From Streptomyces deccanensis (GTDB lineage Bacteria; Actinomycetota; Actinomycetes; Streptomycetales; Streptomycetaceae): DNA of 64,000 nt. Position numbers and translations under genes: made by a program. Location of the stretch: assembly GCF_022385335.1 (NCBI RefSeq), contig NZ_CP092431.1, forward strand, positions 7,130,001-7,194,000, read 5' to 3'. Position 1 is the stretch's first letter. Each line of letters opens with the position of its first letter. Under the pieces are notes generated by a model. It ran no database searches and was not told the origin of the DNA. It was given only the letters and a program-made list of their open reading frames with translations. Of the stretch, positions 1 through 8,239 are shown piece after piece.

Positions 1-102
1 GGCCTCCTCGACCTCGCGCTCCCCGCTGACCAGGGCGATGCCCCCGGTGGGCCCGATGCGCAGCGGGAACGCCCAGCCGGATCCGACGAACTGCTCGGCC
101 AT
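1..102 (-). CDS. gp25/GpW-like baseplate wedge protein (Cis9/Afp9 type), 3' part outside window
   Basis: Only the first 34 codons are present; the gene continues past base 1. The start ATG is at 102-100, 85 nt downstream of the spike gene on the same strand. The visible peptide contains GWAFPLRI and GGIALVSGE, the usual opening of the T4 gp25 / GpW family, which helps build the inner baseplate of contractile tails. Position directly after the VgrG spike gene matches afp8-afp9 order in known extracellular contractile injection systems. The family call rests on a short stretch plus context; the catalytic-like EPR core motif of gp25 would lie outside the window. Confidence 0.8.
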   Translation of the reverse strand, partial: MAEQFVGSGWAFPLRIGPTGGIALVSGEREVEEA

Positions 103-187
103 CAGCGGGCCACCCCTCTTATCGGAACGCACGACTGCTCGGCGGACGTGTGGATGTGTGGACGTGGGGAGGTGCGGACGACGGCCG

Positions 188-2089
188 TCACGGGATCGGG
201 TACGGCTTCTTGTTGACCAGCACGATGCCCGTGATGTCGACGTTGGCCGCGCGCAGCGCCGCCTGCCCGACCGCGTTGATCTGCACGGTCCCGGCCGCGC
301 TGATCGTCGCCGCGCCCGCCGCGTTCATGGCGAGCGCGCCGACCGCGTTGATGTTGACCGCGCCGCCCAGCGACCGCAGACCGACCATGCCCTGGCCCTG
401 GAGGTTGAGGGGGCCGCCGCTGCGGATGGTCACCGACCGCAGCGCGCTCAGTGTCAGATCGGTGCCCGCCTTCACGGACACCGAGGTGCCGCCCGTGATG
501 CTGACGGCGCCCTTGCTGTCCACGGTGATCTCGGTCTTCGTCCGGTCCAGGTTGATGATCAGCCGGTCGTTGCCGCTGGCGATCCGTACGCCCTGCTTGC
601 GCAGACCGGTCTGCTGGCTGAGCAGGTCGACGCGGTTGCCCTCGCGGTCCGACAGGGTGTGCCGGATCGCCTTCTTCTTCACCGGGTCGTGCAGCCACAC
701 GTCCTTCACGGGCGTCGGCTTGTCGACGCCGTTGTAGAGGCCGCCGATCACGAACGGGTGGTCGAGCGCACCCCGGTCGAAGGCGACCAGCACCTCGTCG
801 CCGACGTCCAGCGGGAAGATCCCGCCGCCGCCCTTGCCGCCCATCTGGACGGTCCGGGTCCAGTCGCTGACGTAGGTGTCGTCCAGCCACGGGAACTGGA
901 GCTTCACCCGGCCCTGCTTCAGCGGATCCTGGACGTCGGTGACCAGGGCGTTGGCCACACTGGGCAGCCGGGGCGCGGCGGAGGTGCCGCCCGACGTCAG
1001 GCCGAACAGGGAGCGCCACTGCCGTCCGCTGACGGTCACCCAGGTCTCGTAGTGGCTGCCGTCGCCGAAGGAGTGCCGTACGGAGGTGCAGGTGTACTTG
1101 CCCTCGAACGGGGTGCCCACCTCGGTGAGCGTGACCGGCACGCCGGGCCGCAGCTGCGGGTTGCCGCGCACGGTGACCTCCAGCTCGGCGAAGGACGAGG
1201 TGATGTCGTCCGCGAGGGAGGCGGCCGCGTGCGTGACCTCGGTCTGCAGGTCGTACGGCGTGTCGGTCTCCACCAGCTTCGCCGTCTTGAAGGCGCCGGC
1301 CGCCTTCTGCGGCGTGGTGCCGATGGCGATACCGGGGTTGTCGTTCGCCGGGGTGGTCGCCGTGAGCTTCTTCTTCGTCGTGACGTTCCAGCCGCGTGCC
1401 TCGACCCGGCCGACCTGGTCGGCGGCGGTGACGGCGGCCCGGCAGCGCAGGATGTCCACCCCGGCCTGGAGCACGAACGGGCTCTTCTCACCGGGGGTGC
1501 TCGTCGGGGGCGCGCCGGACGCCGGCTTCGGCTTGACGAACTGGAACTTCCCCTTCGAGTCCAGCGACATCACCATCTCGTTCTCGTCGGCGAGCCGCGC
1601 GAGGAAGTCCCAGTCCGTCACGTTGGACTGCGAGATGAAGTCGTAGACCGTCTTGGTGCCCTGCACCTGCCCGACGGGGATGCCGTTCATCCCGGCCAGC
1701 TTGCGCGCGATGTCGGAGGCCGTCTGGTTGCGGTACGCCGCCACCCTGCGCACCCGCATCAGCCGGTGCCCCGGGTCGTAGCCGCGCACGACGGTGAAGG
1801 TGCCGGTGCCGTCGTAGTCGGTCTCCATGCCGGTGACCTCGCCGGTGAGCAGCGGGGTGCCCGCGCCCTGTCCGTCGGCGACGGGCGCGATGACGACCTT
1901 GGTGCCGAACCTGACGTTCAGTTTGCCGAGCAGCAGCCCGTGCGGGTCCCGGAAGGTGAGCCGGAACGCGCCCGGCACCCCGGCCCCGAGATCGACCCAG
2001 CCGCCGACCAGCAGATCGGCGTACTCCGTCGGCAGTTTCGCGCCGTCGAGGGTGACGTGGATGACGTTGGAGAAGGACGGTTTCACCAT
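188..2089 (-). CDS. VgrG/gp5-gp27-type central spike protein (Cis8/Afp8 type)
   Basis: 633 residues. Residues about 1-370 form a gpD/gp27-like hub (opening MVKPSFSNVIHVTLDG). Residues about 375-470 are a gp5-type OB-fold (VQDPLKQGRVKLQFPW, then GGGGIFPLDVGDEVLVAF). The last ~115 residues are Ala/Gly/Asn-rich short strands (NINAVGALAMNAAG and similar) consistent with the trimeric beta-helix needle. The family forms the puncturing spike on which the tube is assembled. The ATG overlaps the TGA of the upstream LysM gene by one base (TGATG), implying translational coupling. No extra C-terminal effector domain is seen; the protein ends in the conserved-looking NKKPYPIP. This fits a structural spike rather than an evolved VgrG toxin. 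Confidence 0.92.
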   Translation of the reverse strand: MVKPSFSNVIHVTLDGAKLPTEYADLLVGGWVDLGAGVPGAFRLTFRDPHGLLLGKLNVRFGTKVVIAPVADGQGAGTPLLTGEVTGMETDYDGTGTFTVVRGYDPGHRLMRVRRVAAYRNQTASDIARKLAGMNGIPVGQVQGTKTVYDFISQSNVTDWDFLARLADENEMVMSLDSKGKFQFVKPKPASGAPPTSTPGEKSPFVLQAGVDILRCRAAVTAADQVGRVEARGWNVTTKKKLTATTPANDNPGIAIGTTPQKAAGAFKTAKLVETDTPYDLQTEVTHAAASLADDITSSFAELEVTVRGNPQLRPGVPVTLTEVGTPFEGKYTCTSVRHSFGDGSHYETWVTVSGRQWRSLFGLTSGGTSAAPRLPSVANALVTDVQDPLKQGRVKLQFPWLDDTYVSDWTRTVQMGGKGGGGIFPLDVGDEVLVAFDRGALDHPFVIGGLYNGVDKPTPVKDVWLHDPVKKKAIRHTLSDREGNRVDLLSQQTGLRKQGVRIASGNDRLIINLDRTKTEITVDSKGAVSITGGTSVSVKAGTDLTLSALRSVTIRSGGPLNLQGQGMVGLRSLGGAVNINAVGALAMNAAGAATISAAGTVQINAVGQAALRAANVDITGIVLVNKKPYPIP

Positions 2090-2814
2090 CAGAATCCGAC
2101 CTCCTCGGCGGCCGGCAGGACGAGTTCGATGCCGGTGGGCAGCCGGGTGGGATCGTCGATGTCGTTGGCCTCCGCGATCGCCCGCCACGCGGACGCGTTG
2201 CCGTACTCCCGCCACGCCAGCGACTGGAGCGAGTCGCCCGCGACGACCCGGTGCACACTCCGCGCGGTCAGCGCGCCCGACGTCGGGTTCTGCCCCTTGG
2301 TGTTGCTGGGGATCTCGTGCAGCGACAGCCGGCACGTCGCCCGGATCGGCACACCGGTCGTCCCGAACAGGGAGTACGTGACGTCCACGGAGCTGACGTA
2401 CGCCGTGAAGCGGGCCGTCGAGAACGACCCCCACTGGAACACCACCCAGGGCGGCGACGGCTGCTTCGCGGCGAGGCTCTTGGAGGTGACCTCGCAGCAC
2501 GACAGCAGCGACTCGACCTTCTTCAGGACCGTGGTGCCGCTCGGCTTGGCGGACGAGTCGAGGAAGATCTCGACGTTCATCTGCCGGGCCTCGGGCCCCA
2601 TGAACTCCGGCAGGGCGCCGTCGCGCACGGCCGCGCTGATGGTGGTCTTCCACTGGGCGCCCTGCCGCAGCGTCAGCTCCGCCGGGTTGAACTCGAAGCT
2701 GAACGTCCTGATCAGACCGCCGGGGGTCGTGCTCGTCCCGACCGGCGGCTCGTGGATGGCCAGGGTGGCCCGCACGAGGCTCTTGCCCGCGCCGCCCTTG
2801 CTGCCTTTCGCCAT
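2089..2814 (-). CDS. LysM-domain baseplate protein (Cis7/Afp7 type)
   Basis: 241 residues. The N-terminal ~180 residues match the CIS_tube/Afp7 N-terminal pattern (IRTFSFEFNPAELTLRQG, which in this family bridges tube and hub). Residues about 186-238 form a LysM repeat (RVVAGDSLQSLAWREYGN ... IELVLPA). In T4 and Afp-like particles the LysM-containing gp53-like protein clamps the wedges to the central hub; LysM here is a structural fold and need not bind peptidoglycan. It lies between the second tube-like gene (16 nt away) and the spike gene, with which it overlaps by one base. Role assigned from family and neighbourhood. Confidence 0.88.
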   Translation of the reverse strand: MAKGSKGGAGKSLVRATLAIHEPPVGTSTTPGGLIRTFSFEFNPAELTLRQGAQWKTTISAAVRDGALPEFMGPEARQMNVEIFLDSSAKPSGTTVLKKVESLLSCCEVTSKSLAAKQPSPPWVVFQWGSFSTARFTAYVSSVDVTYSLFGTTGVPIRATCRLSLHEIPSNTKGQNPTSGALTARSVHRVVAGDSLQSLAWREYGNASAWRAIAEANDIDDPTRLPTGIELVLPAAEEVGF

Positions 2815-2830
2815 GATCCGTCCCCCGCCC

Positions 2831-3256
2831 TCAGTCCGTGAATCCGTGGTGCGTGATCTCCAGGACCTCGGTCGCCACGCTCGGGTTCGACGGGTCCAGG
2901 GAGGGCCCCTGCCAGCTCACCGGCAGGACGTCGATCAGCCCCCAGTGCGCCACCTCCGAGCCGTCCGCGCGCAGCGCCGCGATCTGGGCGGTCGGCCGTT
3001 TCACGCCCGTCGCCACGGACGAGATCCACGCCGCGACCTTCGCCGTGTCCGGGGTGAGCGGCCTCGTCAGCCGGATGTTCGAGAACGTCACGCGCGACGG
3101 GAACTGCCAGACGAACCCGTTGTTCCCGCCCTCCTGGCGGTGCTCGATCTCCACCGTCGAGGACAGCCCCTCGCACCCGTTGAAGTAACCGAGGCTCTCG
3201 CCGTCGATCGTCAGGGTGAAGTAGATGGTGGAGCCCGGGTCGAGATCGCGGGGCAT
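2831..3256 (-). CDS. T4 gp19-like tail tube/spike adaptor protein (Cis5 type)
   Basis: 141 residues of the T4-like tail-tube fold: STIYFTLTIDGESLGYFNGC near the start, the GLSSTVEIEHRQEGG strand, a ...FSNIRLTRPLTPDT... segment, and VLEITHHGFTD at the end. A second tube-like protein next to LysM and spike genes is normal in eCIS loci (Afp5-like), where it forms the first ring joining spike to tube. The main tube gene is 7708-8151. It starts with ATG at 3256; upstream AGAAAGG is only a modest ribosome binding site. Confidence 0.88.
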   Translation of the reverse strand: MPRDLDPGSTIYFTLTIDGESLGYFNGCEGLSSTVEIEHRQEGGNNGFVWQFPSRVTFSNIRLTRPLTPDTAKVAAWISSVATGVKRPTAQIAALRADGSEVAHWGLIDVLPVSWQGPSLDPSNPSVATEVLEITHHGFTD

Positions 3257-3319
3257 CGGGGGCCTTTCTGCGGACGGGGGTCTGTTGCGGTGGTGGCAGG
3301 GACGGGGTCAGTGGCTGGG

Positions 3320-6300
3320 TCAGTGGCGGGGGTCGCGGAGTTTGCCGATGCGTTCGCGGTCGAGGCGGAGTTCCGTGCGGACGAGGCGGGTGATGCGGCC
3401 GATGAGCTTGTGGGTCAGCTCGTCCAGCTGGAAGTCGGTGAGGGACCGGGGGTCGAACGGGGCCGGGCCGTCCACCGCCGAGTAGGGGGGCGGGGGATCG
3501 GCCGACGCGGTGCGGTGAGCGGTGGCGGTGGCTGTGGCTGTCGTCGTGCTCGTGGCGGTGGTTGTGGTGGCGGGGCTGGGGCGGAGGGGGCTCTTCGGGG
3601 CTCGCTGGATCGGTGCGGGTGTGGGTGCGGGTGTGTGTGCCGGTGTTGGCGCGGTGAGGGGCGGGGTGGGTGCCTGGGGGGTGATGGGGGGTGCCGGTGG
3701 GGGAGGCGTGGGGGCTTGGCGTTGTACCACCGGGCGGGCGGGGAGGGGGGTCGGCTTCTGCGGTGCTCGCTGTGCCTGCGGGGGTGTGGTGGGGGAGGCG
3801 GGCTTGCCCGTGGCGAGGCGTTGTACGGCGGGGCCGGCACCGGGGGTCGCCGGGCGGCGCAGGGGTACGGCGGGCCGGGGGGCCTGACGCTGGGCTGCGG
3901 GGGGTGCGGTGGGCGTGGGCAGGGCCGAGGTGAGAGCGCGGGTGGGGGTGAGGGGGCGCACGGTGGTGAGGGGTGCGGGAGGGGCGGAGGGTGCGGACAG
4001 GGCGGAGGGCGTGGACAGGGCCGAGGGCGTGGCTGGGGCGGACGGGGCCTTCGACTCTGTGGGGGCCGTCGGTGCGCTGGTTCGTTCGGGTGTGTGCCGG
4101 GTCGGGGTGTGGGGCGGCTGCGGGGCGTACGTGGCCGGTCGCGCAGTTCCCCGCGCCCCTTCAGGGCGGGCCTGGGCGGGGCCGGGGGTGGTCAGGGGGA
4201 CGGGCGGGGCCGCCGGTGTGGCCCCGTGCGGTGCCGTCGCTCGCTGTACGGGCGAGGGGCGGGTGCCGGAGGTCGGGCGCCCGGCCAGGGGCTTCGCGTC
4301 GTCGGGAGGGGTGGTGAGGGGGGCGCCGAGCAGGGGCCGCTGGCGGGGAGCGGGGGTGGGCTGGATCGCGGGCGGCGGCGGAGGTGTGGGCGGCACGGGG
4401 CCCGAGGTGGGGGTGCCGAGGCCTGCGCGCCGTGCGGGCGCGCTCCGCTGGGCGGGGCCAGAGGGCGTACCGGAGGCGGGGGCCGCGACTCGGGGGTCGG
4501 TCGTCGTCTCCTGGATGGGGTCGGCCGCGCTGTGAGGGGGCGGGGCGGCTGCGGCCCTCGCGGGCGCGCCGCTGGGGCCGACCGCCGTGCTGCCGGTTTC
4601 TGTCGGAGTGGCCGCGGTACGGCTGGGGGCGACCGTCGCTCGCTGCACGGGGGAGGGGCCGGAGGACGTACGGGGGTTGACGGGGCTGTCGGGGCCGGGC
4701 GTGGCAGGCGTGGCGTCGGGGCGGATCGCTGAGCGCTGGACGTCGGCCGTCGGGGTGCCCGTGCCGCTGGGCGTGATGCCGTGGGTCGTCGTCCGGGGCG
4801 CGGTGCCCACGGGGTTGCCGAGACCGGCACTGGACGGTCGGCCGTCGGCCGACGTGCCACCGGGGCGGGCGGTTGCTCCGCGAGCGCCGTCCGAGGCTCC
4901 GGTCACTGCCCGTTGGACGTTGAGCCCGGAATGCCCGGGGGTGGCGGGGGTGGCCTGGGCAGGGGCGGTGCGGGTGGTCGCACCGGCGACATTGGCAGCC
5001 GTGGTGCCGGCCTCGCTCGCCGCACGCTGGACAGTGCCCTCGACGCGGCCGGGCACGTCGGGGGCGGCCCCCGTACCGCTGGAATCACCAGACACGGCAC
5101 GGTCCCCGGCCACCGGCCGCTGGACGGTGACTTCGCCCCGTGCGGGGGCGGCGGGGCGGGTGCCTGTGCCGGCGGGGTGGGTTGGCGTGGTGTTGGGGCC
5201 GGTGCCTGTCGGTCGGACGCGGTCCTTGCCGCGTGCGGGTGCGCCGGGGCCGGTCCCTGTGCTGGCGGGGGTGGCTGGCGTGGCGTTGGGGCTGGTTGCT
5301 GTCGGTTGAACGCGGTCCTTGCCGCGCCCCGCGACGTTGGTTCCGGTCCCGGTCCCGGTCCCGGTCCCGGTCCCGGTGCTGGTGCTGGTGGGGCTGGCTG
5401 GTGTGGTGTCGGGGCCGGTGACTGTCCGTTGGACGCTGTCCTTGCCGCGTGCGGGCGCGTCGGCTCCGGTGCCCGTGCCGGCGGGGTTGACTGGCGTGGC
5501 CTTGGAACCGGTCGCTGCCCGCTGCACGCTGACCTCCCCGCGTCCGGAGGTTGCGGGGCCACCCCCGGGGAGGTTGCCCGTGGCGCTGGACGGGGGCGCG
5601 ATCCCGGCCCCGTCACCTGCTGTGCGACGGGGGTTCGCTGACGCGCCGGCGGAGTTGGGCACCGTACCGGCGGGGGCGGCCGTCGTAGGGCCGGGGTGCG
5701 TGGTCGCGCTGGTGGGGTGCGATGCCGTACGTCCAGGGGGCGTCGTCGCATCGGCGGGGTTCGAGGCCGTACGTCCGGGGTTCGGCGTCGTATCGGCGGA
5801 GCTCGACGTCGTACGGGTGGAACTCGGCGTCTTACGGACCGAGTTCGGCACCGTGCGGTCGGAGCTCGACGTCGTACGGCCGGAGCTCGGCACCGTAGGG
5901 CCGGAGTTCGGCGCCGTACTGCCAGAACTCGGCGTACTACGGCCGGAGTTCGCCGCTACTCGGCCCGCGTTCGGTGTCGTACCGGCGGCGGTGTCGGGCG
6001 TCGCTCGCTGGATGGCGGGCGACGCGTGACCGGGGGCGACGGTGGTGTTGCTGGAGGAAGTGGTGTCGGCTGAGCCGCCCGCAGGGCCCTCGCCGCCGAC
6101 AGCCTTTACGGCAGGCGCCGTTGCCCGAGGCGGCGTGCCGCCCGACGCCGCAACCGGTGCCGGACCCGAAGACGAGGAGCCACCGGAAGCCGTGTGCCCG
6201 GACGAGGAGCCGTCCGCTGCCGTACGCACAGGCGGCGCACCCCCCGAGGCCGTCGGCCCAGGCACCGGACCTCCGGACGAGGCACCGCTCGCAGCCGTCG

Positions 6301-7018
6301 GCCCGGCAGCCGTACCCCCCGGTGCCCCGGCGGGCCCGGAAACCTGTGGTCGCGCCGTCGGAAGTGTCCGGCGCTGGACGGCCGGTGCGGCGGGGGCCTT
6401 GGTCAGCGGAGTGCGACGAGTGGCGTGGGGCGGTGCGGGGGTGACCCGGGGCCCGGTCGGGCGCGACGGTGTGACCTCGTACGGGGCTCGCCGTACAGGT
6501 AGAGAGCCGGCGGACGCGGACGTTGACGCCGGAGCGGAGCCGGAGGCCGGGGCCTCTGGCTCGTCGGTCGCCACCGGCAGGGTGCGCGAGGGCAGTTCGA
6601 GGCCGGCGACGGGTACCGCCGACGTGGTGAGGACGTTCCTGACCAGGCCGCCCGGCGCGCCGGGCAGGACGGCGTGGGACAGGGTCCCGGTGAAGGACGG
6701 GTTCTGCCAGGTGCTCAACCGACCGCTGAACCCGGCGTCCGCGACAGCGGCCCGCCCCCCGGTGGCCCGCTGAATCGGACCCAGCCCCTCCCAACCACCG
6801 ACGGAAACACCCCCGCCGACCGAGGCCGTGTCGACCGAAGCCGCACCGACACCCGAGCCGCCGCCGGACCCCGCGACAGCCCCAGCGCCGGCCTCGCCCC
6901 CGACACCCGAGCCGCCCCCAACGCCCGAACCGTCCGCGGCACCCGCGTCGCCAGACGCACCCCCGCCCCGGCGCGCCGCCGACGTGGCGGCGCCCCGTAG
7001 GCGATCCATGAAGCCCAC
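3320..7018 (-). CDS. 1232-residue low-complexity protein with VQR repeats, inside the CIS core operon
   Basis: Not a family I can name. It begins with a short basic amphipathic stretch (MGFMDRLRGAATSAARR). More than 1100 residues of Pro/Thr/Ser/Ala/Gly-rich sequence without a visible fold follow. It closes with about 45 helix-forming residues (LTDFQLDELTHKLIGRITR then LVRTELRLDRERIGKLRD). About 20 copies of a short [VIA]QR or close variant motif, often VQRA, are spread along it. The GTG start at 7018 lies 4 nt after the preceding stop and 8 nt after GGAGGG, a good ribosome binding site. An ATG three codons later is too far from it. The gene sits where eCIS loci carry a small protein before the spike adaptor; here it is expanded. 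Coding nature is supported by position, start signal and the ordered ends; function is unknown. Confidence 0.75.
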   Translation of the reverse strand: MGFMDRLRGAATSAARRGGGASGDAGAADGSGVGGGSGVGGEAGAGAVAGSGGGSGVGAASVDTASVGGGVSVGGWEGLGPIQRATGGRAAVADAGFSGRLSTWQNPSFTGTLSHAVLPGAPGGLVRNVLTTSAVPVAGLELPSRTLPVATDEPEAPASGSAPASTSASAGSLPVRRAPYEVTPSRPTGPRVTPAPPHATRRTPLTKAPAAPAVQRRTLPTARPQVSGPAGAPGGTAAGPTAASGASSGGPVPGPTASGGAPPVRTAADGSSSGHTASGGSSSSGPAPVAASGGTPPRATAPAVKAVGGEGPAGGSADTTSSSNTTVAPGHASPAIQRATPDTAAGTTPNAGRVAANSGRSTPSSGSTAPNSGPTVPSSGRTTSSSDRTVPNSVRKTPSSTRTTSSSADTTPNPGRTASNPADATTPPGRTASHPTSATTHPGPTTAAPAGTVPNSAGASANPRRTAGDGAGIAPPSSATGNLPGGGPATSGRGEVSVQRAATGSKATPVNPAGTGTGADAPARGKDSVQRTVTGPDTTPASPTSTSTGTGTGTGTGTGTNVAGRGKDRVQPTATSPNATPATPASTGTGPGAPARGKDRVRPTGTGPNTTPTHPAGTGTRPAAPARGEVTVQRPVAGDRAVSGDSSGTGAAPDVPGRVEGTVQRAASEAGTTAANVAGATTRTAPAQATPATPGHSGLNVQRAVTGASDGARGATARPGGTSADGRPSSAGLGNPVGTAPRTTTHGITPSGTGTPTADVQRSAIRPDATPATPGPDSPVNPRTSSGPSPVQRATVAPSRTAATPTETGSTAVGPSGAPARAAAAPPPHSAADPIQETTTDPRVAAPASGTPSGPAQRSAPARRAGLGTPTSGPVPPTPPPPPAIQPTPAPRQRPLLGAPLTTPPDDAKPLAGRPTSGTRPSPVQRATAPHGATPAAPPVPLTTPGPAQARPEGARGTARPATYAPQPPHTPTRHTPERTSAPTAPTESKAPSAPATPSALSTPSALSAPSAPPAPLTTVRPLTPTRALTSALPTPTAPPAAQRQAPRPAVPLRRPATPGAGPAVQRLATGKPASPTTPPQAQRAPQKPTPLPARPVVQRQAPTPPPPAPPITPQAPTPPLTAPTPAHTPAPTPAPIQRAPKSPLRPSPATTTTATSTTTATATATAHRTASADPPPPYSAVDGPAPFDPRSLTDFQLDELTHKLIGRITRLVRTELRLDRERIGKLRDPRH
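4140..4160. repeat. Copy of a dispersed CGCGCAGTTCCCCGCGCCCC repeat inside a gene
   Basis: These 21 bases are identical to the left arm of the intergenic inverted repeats at 45775-45871 and 51908-52001. Here the element lies inside the coding sequence of the low-complexity CIS protein, where it is read in frame as part of a Gly-Ala-Arg-Gly-Thr-Ala-Arg stretch. Confidence 0.8.
5345..5377. repeat. Hexanucleotide tandem repeat (GGTCCC, five units)
   Basis: Five consecutive GGTCCC units plus a partial sixth, lying in frame inside the low-complexity CIS gene, where they encode alternating Thr-Gly. Being a multiple of three, unit gain or loss would change protein length without a frameshift. Confidence 0.9.
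5700..5970. repeat. Imperfect ~30-nt tandem repeats encoding a decapeptide
   Basis: Roughly eight degenerate 30-nt units with recurring GGAGCTCG/GGAGTTCGG and CGTACGG blocks. On the minus strand they encode ten-residue Ser/Thr/Pro/Asn units of the type NSGRT-x-PSS. They lie in frame within the low-complexity CIS gene. Boundaries are approximate because the units are diverged. Confidence 0.7.
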
Positions 7019-7022
7019 GTGT

Positions 7023-7181
7023 TCAGCCCTCCGACCCGCCCCGTGTCACGAGGGACGCGATCTGTTCGGTGTAGCGGCGGCGGTCGTGGTGTTCGAGGTC
7101 GAGGATCTCCTCGAAGCTCCAGTGGAAGTGGAAGGCGACGTACGCGATCTCCTCGTGCAGCCGGTCGGTCGCGTACGTCAC
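7023..7181 (-). CDS. 52-residue tail-assembly-chaperone-like protein (DUF6760/GpE-like)
   Basis: Small ORF starting at GTG 7181-7179. That codon overlaps the stop of the preceding gene as GTGA and is preceded by GGGGGA, so translation is probably coupled. The peptide MTYATDRLHEEIAYVAFHFH followed by WSFEEILDLEHHDRRRY resembles the phage GpE/E' tail-assembly chaperone pattern (aliphatic helix, FHW, then an acidic helix). Small proteins of this kind sit after the tube gene in many eCIS loci. A longer reading from 7241 would overlap the upstream gene and lacks a start signal. Name by pattern; role as chaperone is inference. Confidence 0.7.
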   Translation of the reverse strand: MTYATDRLHEEIAYVAFHFHWSFEEILDLEHHDRRRYTEQIASLVTRGGSEG

Positions 7182-7708
7182 GATTCCCCCAGGCGGCTCC
7201 CGCCGAGTTCGACCTCGAAGGGCTCGGAGCAGTGGGGGCACTCCACGGCCGCGCGGGTGTGGCCCTCCGCGTTGACCTGCCGATAGAAGTCCTGGAGGAA
7301 CGCGAGGTCGGACGCGAACATGTTCTCCACGATCCCGTCGTGGACCATCGGCAGATTGCCCAGCCGGGTGATGACCCGGCCGAGCAGCACGACCGACAGG
7401 TACGCCGGGTTCTCCTGGACCCGTACGTCGCGGAGCGGGATCAACTCGTCCCGGGCGGTGGCGAGACGCATCACGCCCTCCCGGTGGACGTTCCCCGCCT
7501 CGTCGACGTAGCCGCGCGGCAGCTCGAACGGGAACTCCGTCCGCAGCCGCTGCGCCACCGGCGCGACGGCCGGGGCCGGCGCCGGAGCAGGCGTCGGCTC
7601 CGGCGCGGCGACGGGAGCCGCGGTGGTGGGGAAGGGAGACGTGGCGGAAGGCGCCGCCTCCTGCCCCGTCACCGTCATCGCGCCCGACCTGCCAGCCGTA
7701 CGCCGCAT
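7178..7708 (-). CDS. Conserved eCIS protein after the tube gene, tail-assembly/chaperone-like with zinc-knuckle-like end
   Basis: 176 residues. An Ala/Pro-rich, probably unstructured N-terminus of ~55 residues is followed by a compact region (FPFELPRGYVDEAGNVHREG, MRLATARDELIPLRD, AYLSVVLLGRVITRLGNLP). A C-terminal CPHCSEPFEVEL holds one CxxC pair. The MRLATARDEL...L pattern recalls tail-assembly chaperones that bind tube or tape-measure proteins. The ATG at 7708 overlaps the tube stop (TAATG), so the two are co-translated. An internal ATG (MTVTGQEA) is an alternative start. Assignment is by context and pattern, not by a clear family match. Confidence 0.65.
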   Translation of the reverse strand: MRRTAGRSGAMTVTGQEAAPSATSPFPTTAAPVAAPEPTPAPAPAPAVAPVAQRLRTEFPFELPRGYVDEAGNVHREGVMRLATARDELIPLRDVRVQENPAYLSVVLLGRVITRLGNLPMVHDGIVENMFASDLAFLQDFYRQVNAEGHTRAAVECPHCSEPFEVELGGSRLGES

Positions 7709-8151
7709 TACTCGATGACCAGTTCTTCGAAGACGATGGTCACGGTCTCGGTGAGCGCGGACGCCTCACCCGCCTTGAGGGTGCTCGCGTCGATCTTGCT
7801 GCACCAGGCGTTGCGCATGTTGTACCGCTTCACCGGATTGTTCTGATAATCCATCATGATGATCGACGCGTTCTTCCGCGCCGAGCCCATCTGACCGTTG
7901 ATCGAGTCGTTGATCCACGTGTTGAACGCGGCCGACTGGGTCATACCGCGGACCACCGTGCACTGCCCGTTCTTCTGCACACCGGGCAGAAGATTGACCT
8001 CGGGACGGCCCTGGGCGGAGTTCTGCTGGTACGTGATGACGTCCTGTTCGAGGGTGAGGCCGCTGACCTCCGCGAGGTACTCGACCATCACCCCGTCGAT
8101 CTGCAGGCCGAAATTGTGTGAAGTAAGGGCGTCACCCGGCGCGAGACTCAT
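7708..8151 (-). CDS. Inner tail tube protein (Cis1/gp19 type)
   Basis: 147 residues with the T4-like tail tube fold: GDALTSHNFGLQIDGVMVEY, EVSGLTLEQDVITYQQ, then WINDSINGQMGSARKNASI and the terminal strand TETVTIVFEELVIE. This protein stacks in hexameric rings to form the tube that the contracting sheath drives into the target. It is 88 nt downstream of the sheath gene, the usual sheath-tube order. It is the longer-conserved of the two tube-like genes here and so most likely the main tube. Confidence 0.93.
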   Translation of the reverse strand: MSLAPGDALTSHNFGLQIDGVMVEYLAEVSGLTLEQDVITYQQNSAQGRPEVNLLPGVQKNGQCTVVRGMTQSAAFNTWINDSINGQMGSARKNASIIMMDYQNNPVKRYNMRNAWCSKIDASTLKAGEASALTETVTIVFEELVIE

Positions 8152-8239
8152 CTGTTCTGTGTCCTTCTAGGGGCAAGTGGCAAGGGGCAGGGGGGCAAGG
8201 GGCTTCAGCGAAAGAACGGGGGCGCGGGCCGGTGGCGGC

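Noticed and set aside
38..4732. 1564-codon open frame on the plus strand over the VgrG, LysM, tube and VQR genes
   Set aside because: It is antisense to several clearly recognisable tail genes. It is Arg/Gly-rich without domains and stays open only because of third-position GC bias.
5700..5970. CRISPR-like array of ~30-nt repeats
   Set aside because: Units are diverged, contiguous without spacers, in frame, and encode a decapeptide repeat, so they are coding tandem repeats.
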